NCBI GenBank assembly: GCA_023375785.1
Contig: SZWC01003552.1
Location: 141,788-162,543 of the forward strand
DNA from: Penium margaritaceum
Lineage: Eukaryota; Streptophyta; Zygnematophyceae; Desmidiales; Peniaceae
Direction: 5' to 3'
DNA length: 20,756 nucleotides
The notes under the pieces are model-generated. The model had not been told where the DNA came from, did no database searches, and was given only the letters and a program-made list of their open reading frames with translations. Made by a program: the position numbers and the translations under genes. This document shows, in pieces, positions 18,260 through 20,756 of this stretch (positions are counted from its first letter, which is position 1; each line of letters starts with the position of its first letter).

Positions 18260-18828
18260 ATGGCAGCAGCTGGCGTTGTGACAGCAGCCCAGCCTTTGGA
18301 GAGGCTGGAGGGACGCGCCAACTTCACGTTTTGGAAGATCCGTACCCGCCTCCTTTTGGAGGAGAGGGGCTTGTGGGAGGTGGTGAGCGGCGACGAGCCG
18401 GCTCCAGTTCCACAGGCAAAAGGCATCACCGTAGCACAGGTGGTGGCGGGGAAGACGCCGCAAAAGGGTGCAGCTGATGCGGGTTCTTCTGCAGCTGTAC
18501 CAACGACGTATGAGGAGTGGAAGAAGAAGGACAGGCAGGCCTACAGGTTCCTTGTCAACACCATCTCCAACCCGCATCTTCAGTACGTGAGTGACAAGGC
18601 TACTGCAAAGGAGGGGTGGGACACGTTGTGCAAGAAGTATGAGTGCAAGGATCCTGCATTCCTCATGCTGTTGGAGGAAAAGATGATGGCGCTGAAAATG
18701 CAGGGTGGTGAAGGGATGGAGGCGTATCTGGACAGGGCCAAGGAGCTGGCGAAGCAGCTGAGAGCGGCCGGCAACCCTGTGGAAGAGACGCGCTTCATCC
18801 TCCTCTTGCTGAGGGGACTCCCAACCAG
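18260..18828 (+). CDS. gag N-terminal part, element A (before a single-base frameshift)
   Basis: The frame starts at ATG 18260 (MAAAGVVTAAQP) and encodes about 189 residues of copia gag: the NFTFWKIRTRLLLEERGLWEVV helix region, an Ala/Pro-rich linker, VSDKATAKEGWDTLCKKYE and EAYLDRAKELAKQLRAAGNPVEETRFILLLLRGLPT. At about 18825 the true frame moves back by one base; B has one base more at this point (its LPTTYD against LPT-YD here). Read straight on, the original frame would run as unrelated sequence to a stop at 19162. No canonical slippery heptamer is seen, so a deletion or sequencing error is more likely than programmed frameshifting. Confidence 0.85.
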
Positions 18829-20756
18829 TACGACACGGTGCGAGAGACGTTGGAGTGCCAGCCGACTCTCGACCTCGACTTCATCTGCACGCACTTGGTG
18901 CAGGTGGAACTGCGTCGCAATGCAGCAAAGCGCAATGGCGGTAGCAGCAGCAGTGAAGCAGCTTTCATGGCCATGGGCTCACGCAACCAGCAGCAGCAGC
19001 AATCCGGGCAGCAGAGAGGCAAGAAGAAGGGCAAGTGCCACTATTGCCAGAAAGAGGGGCACTACAAGAAAGAGTGCTTCAAGTTTAAGAGGGACCAGAA
19101 GGAGCAGCAGCAGCAGCAACAGCAGCAGAACCAGACTAGCGTGCGCCATTTTGGCAATATGAACGTCGCCAAGGAGGTGCGCGACCGCCTCTTCATGGCA
19201 AAGTCTGACATGTCGCAGAAGGAAAAGGCGGATCTGGCGTGGTACAAGGACTCGGGGTGTACCAAGAGTCTGACGCACCACAAGGAGTGGTTCACGCAGC
19301 TGCTCTCCATTCCCCCCCGTCCGATTGCTTTGGGTGATGATCGGGTGGTGTATGCTGAGGGGATTAGGATTGTGGAGATGTGGTTGGAGACCCCGCGTGG
19401 CATTAAAGTGGGAGTGTTCCATGGCGTGCTGTATGTGCCTGATGCTGCGTTCAACCTTCTCTCAGTGTCCTCTCTCACCAACACAGGACTGCGCGTCGTT
19501 TTTGACGATGATTACGGCTACATCCTCGACAAGGAAACAGCAGAGGAGTTGGCCAAGTCGGTGAAGGAGGGCGACATGTACCGCCTGCTGGGGGCGACCA
19601 AGATCCCGCGTGAGCAAAGTCTTGCAGCAGTGGTGCAGGCGACAGATGGCGAGATCTGGCATGCACGCTACGGCCACATCGGCATGCGCGCTTTGCAGCA
19701 GCTTCAAGCAAAGCAAATGGTGCGTGACCTACCTACCATCTCTAACTTTGAGCAGCAGTTATGCATCGGCTGTTTGGAGGGGAAACAACACCGCGAGGCA
19801 TTCTCTGGAGCAGGGGAGCGTGTAAAAGGGGTGTTGGAGCTGGTCCACACGGACTTGTGCGGACCGATGCAGACCCAGAGCTTTGGAGGCTCTAGGTATT
19901 TTCTCACCTTCATTGATGATTTCAGCCGTTACACTGCTGTGTACTTCCTTTCCTCCAAGGACCAGTGCTTTGACAGGTTCAAGGAGTTCAAGGCCATGGT
20001 GGAGAACCAGACCGGCAAGAAGATCAAGGCGCTGCGCAGCGATCGCGGTGGAGAATACCTAAGCAAGGAGTTCCAGGACTACCTCGCAGCAGCTGGCATC
20101 AAGGCGCAGCGTACCGCGCCGTACTCGCCGCAGCAGAACGGGGTAGCAGAACGCGCCAACCGTACCATTGTGGAGTCGGCGCGCTCCATGCTGCACGCGG
20201 CTCGGCTGACCTACGACTTCTGCGCTGAAGCCGTGAGCAGTGCGGTCTACATCAAGAACCGCAGTCCAACTGAGGCGCTGGAGCACATGACGCCGTACGA
20301 GGCGTGGTTCGGCAAGAAGCCGAGCGTGGGTCATCTTCGCGCGTTTGGCAGCTTGGCGCACATGCACGTGCCAAAGGAGAAGCGGCAAAAGTGGGACGCG
20401 AAGAGTGCGCAGATGCTGATGATTGGCTACGACGTGGCAAGCAGGGCGTATCGCCTCTACGAGAGGGATACAGGCCACGTCATCATCTCCAGGGATGTCG
20501 TCTTCAATGAGAGCAACGTCATCGGCACCAACATTGTGTGTGAAGAGGCAACAGAACCAGCAGCTGACGAGACAGTGGGAGCAGAAATTCTTCCTGACCC
20601 AGTTTCTCCCGATCCTTCCTCTACTGTGACAGTGGGAGAATCACTCTACTCTCCCATGTCTGATGTTGCAGATACAGCAGCCTCATCGGCAGAAGCAGAG
20701 GAGGGAGATGTAGCACCACCAGCAGCAGCAGTTGTGCCAGCAGCACCGCGCCAGCC
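18829..20756 (+). CDS. gag C-terminus, protease, integrase and linker of element A, open to window edge
   Basis: This frame has no stop from 18829 to 20756, about 642 codons. In order: end of gag capsid (YDTVRETLECQPTLDL), Gln-rich stretch, zinc knuckle C-x2-C-x4-H-x4-C at 19036-19077, a second poly-Gln run from CAG repeats, protease DSG at 19249-19257, GAG-pre-integrase with the HHCC zinc site (His 19660 and 19675, Cys 19762 and 19771), integrase Asp 19852, Asp 20041 and Glu 20149 with 35 residues between the last two, and the linker to the RT. All key residues are intact, unlike copies B, C and F. It should continue into RT and RNase H outside the window. Copia integrase inserts the cDNA; the protease matures the particle. 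Confidence 0.92.

Larger units (their letters stand above)
16881..20756 (+). mobile_element. Element A: nearly intact family I copia retrotransposon, 5' part
   Basis: Complete 732-bp 5' LTR, exact PBS, leader and gag-pol up to the linker after integrase, where the window ends. RT, RNase H, polypurine tract and 3' LTR must lie beyond. Its only clear defect is one apparent missing base in gag near 18825. It inserted into the LTR of B; the 5 bases before it are GTCAG, which should recur after its 3' LTR if the insertion is intact. Confidence 0.9.

Noticed and set aside
18820-18835. Programmed -1 frameshift between gag and pol in A
   Set aside because: No slippery heptamer or obvious downstream pseudoknot is seen, the shift falls inside the gag capsid domain, and copy B has one more base here with an uninterrupted frame.
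1-20756. A CRISPR array, bacterial operon or host gene
   Set aside because: All repeats are LTRs or short local duplications and every recognisable coding segment is copia gag-pol.

Overview
The window is a dense nest of Ty1/copia-type LTR retrotransposons and their remains; I see no host gene, structural RNA gene or CRISPR array. The evidence is terminal TGTTGG...CCAACA repeats of about 732 bp, a primer-binding site matching the 3' end of plant initiator tRNA-Met (TGGTATCAGAGCC) two bases inside the LTR, and the order gag - protease - integrase - RT. These point to a green plant (streptophyte) nuclear genome; the species cannot be told from this sequence. Two single-N positions (1716 and 3537) look like scaffold joins.

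Two families are present. Family I has the 732-bp LTR and occurs as several copies in both orientations. Family II has an LTR of about 725-765 bp, seen at 5148-5912 and 7840-8564, with a polypurine tract before the first copy and a decayed gag after the second; the RT/RNase H fragment at 4147-5084 most likely belongs to it.

The left half reads as nested insertions, youngest at the left edge. Element D (family I, minus; gag open, LTR 1139-2440) sits in the gag of element E (family I, minus; 2441-4146). E sits in the RT of element G (family II, plus; 4147-5912). G sits in the integrase of F (family I, plus; 5913-7551).

To the right of F, a family I LTR (7552-7839, minus) is broken by a second family II element (7840-9551, plus), which is broken by a family I LTR (9552-10281, minus). 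Then come a plus-strand family I pol (C, 10282-12345), a complete family I LTR (12346-13077, minus), a minus-strand family I gag-pol with leader and partial LTR (B, 13078-16880), and inside B's LTR a nearly intact plus-strand element (A, 16881 to the window end). A has a complete 5' LTR, PBS, leader and a gag-pol frame broken by one apparent single-base deletion near 18825 and then open to base 20756, with protease, HHCC and D,D35,E integrase motifs intact.

Older copies are inactivated mostly by substitutions in a preserved frame (B has six CAG-to-TAG changes; C has lost catalytic residues in both integrase and RT). I found no new biological system. The points most worth checking are the gap duplications, LTRs with unmatched flanks, a nonsense codon shared by B and C, and conserved hairpins in the leader and LTRs.
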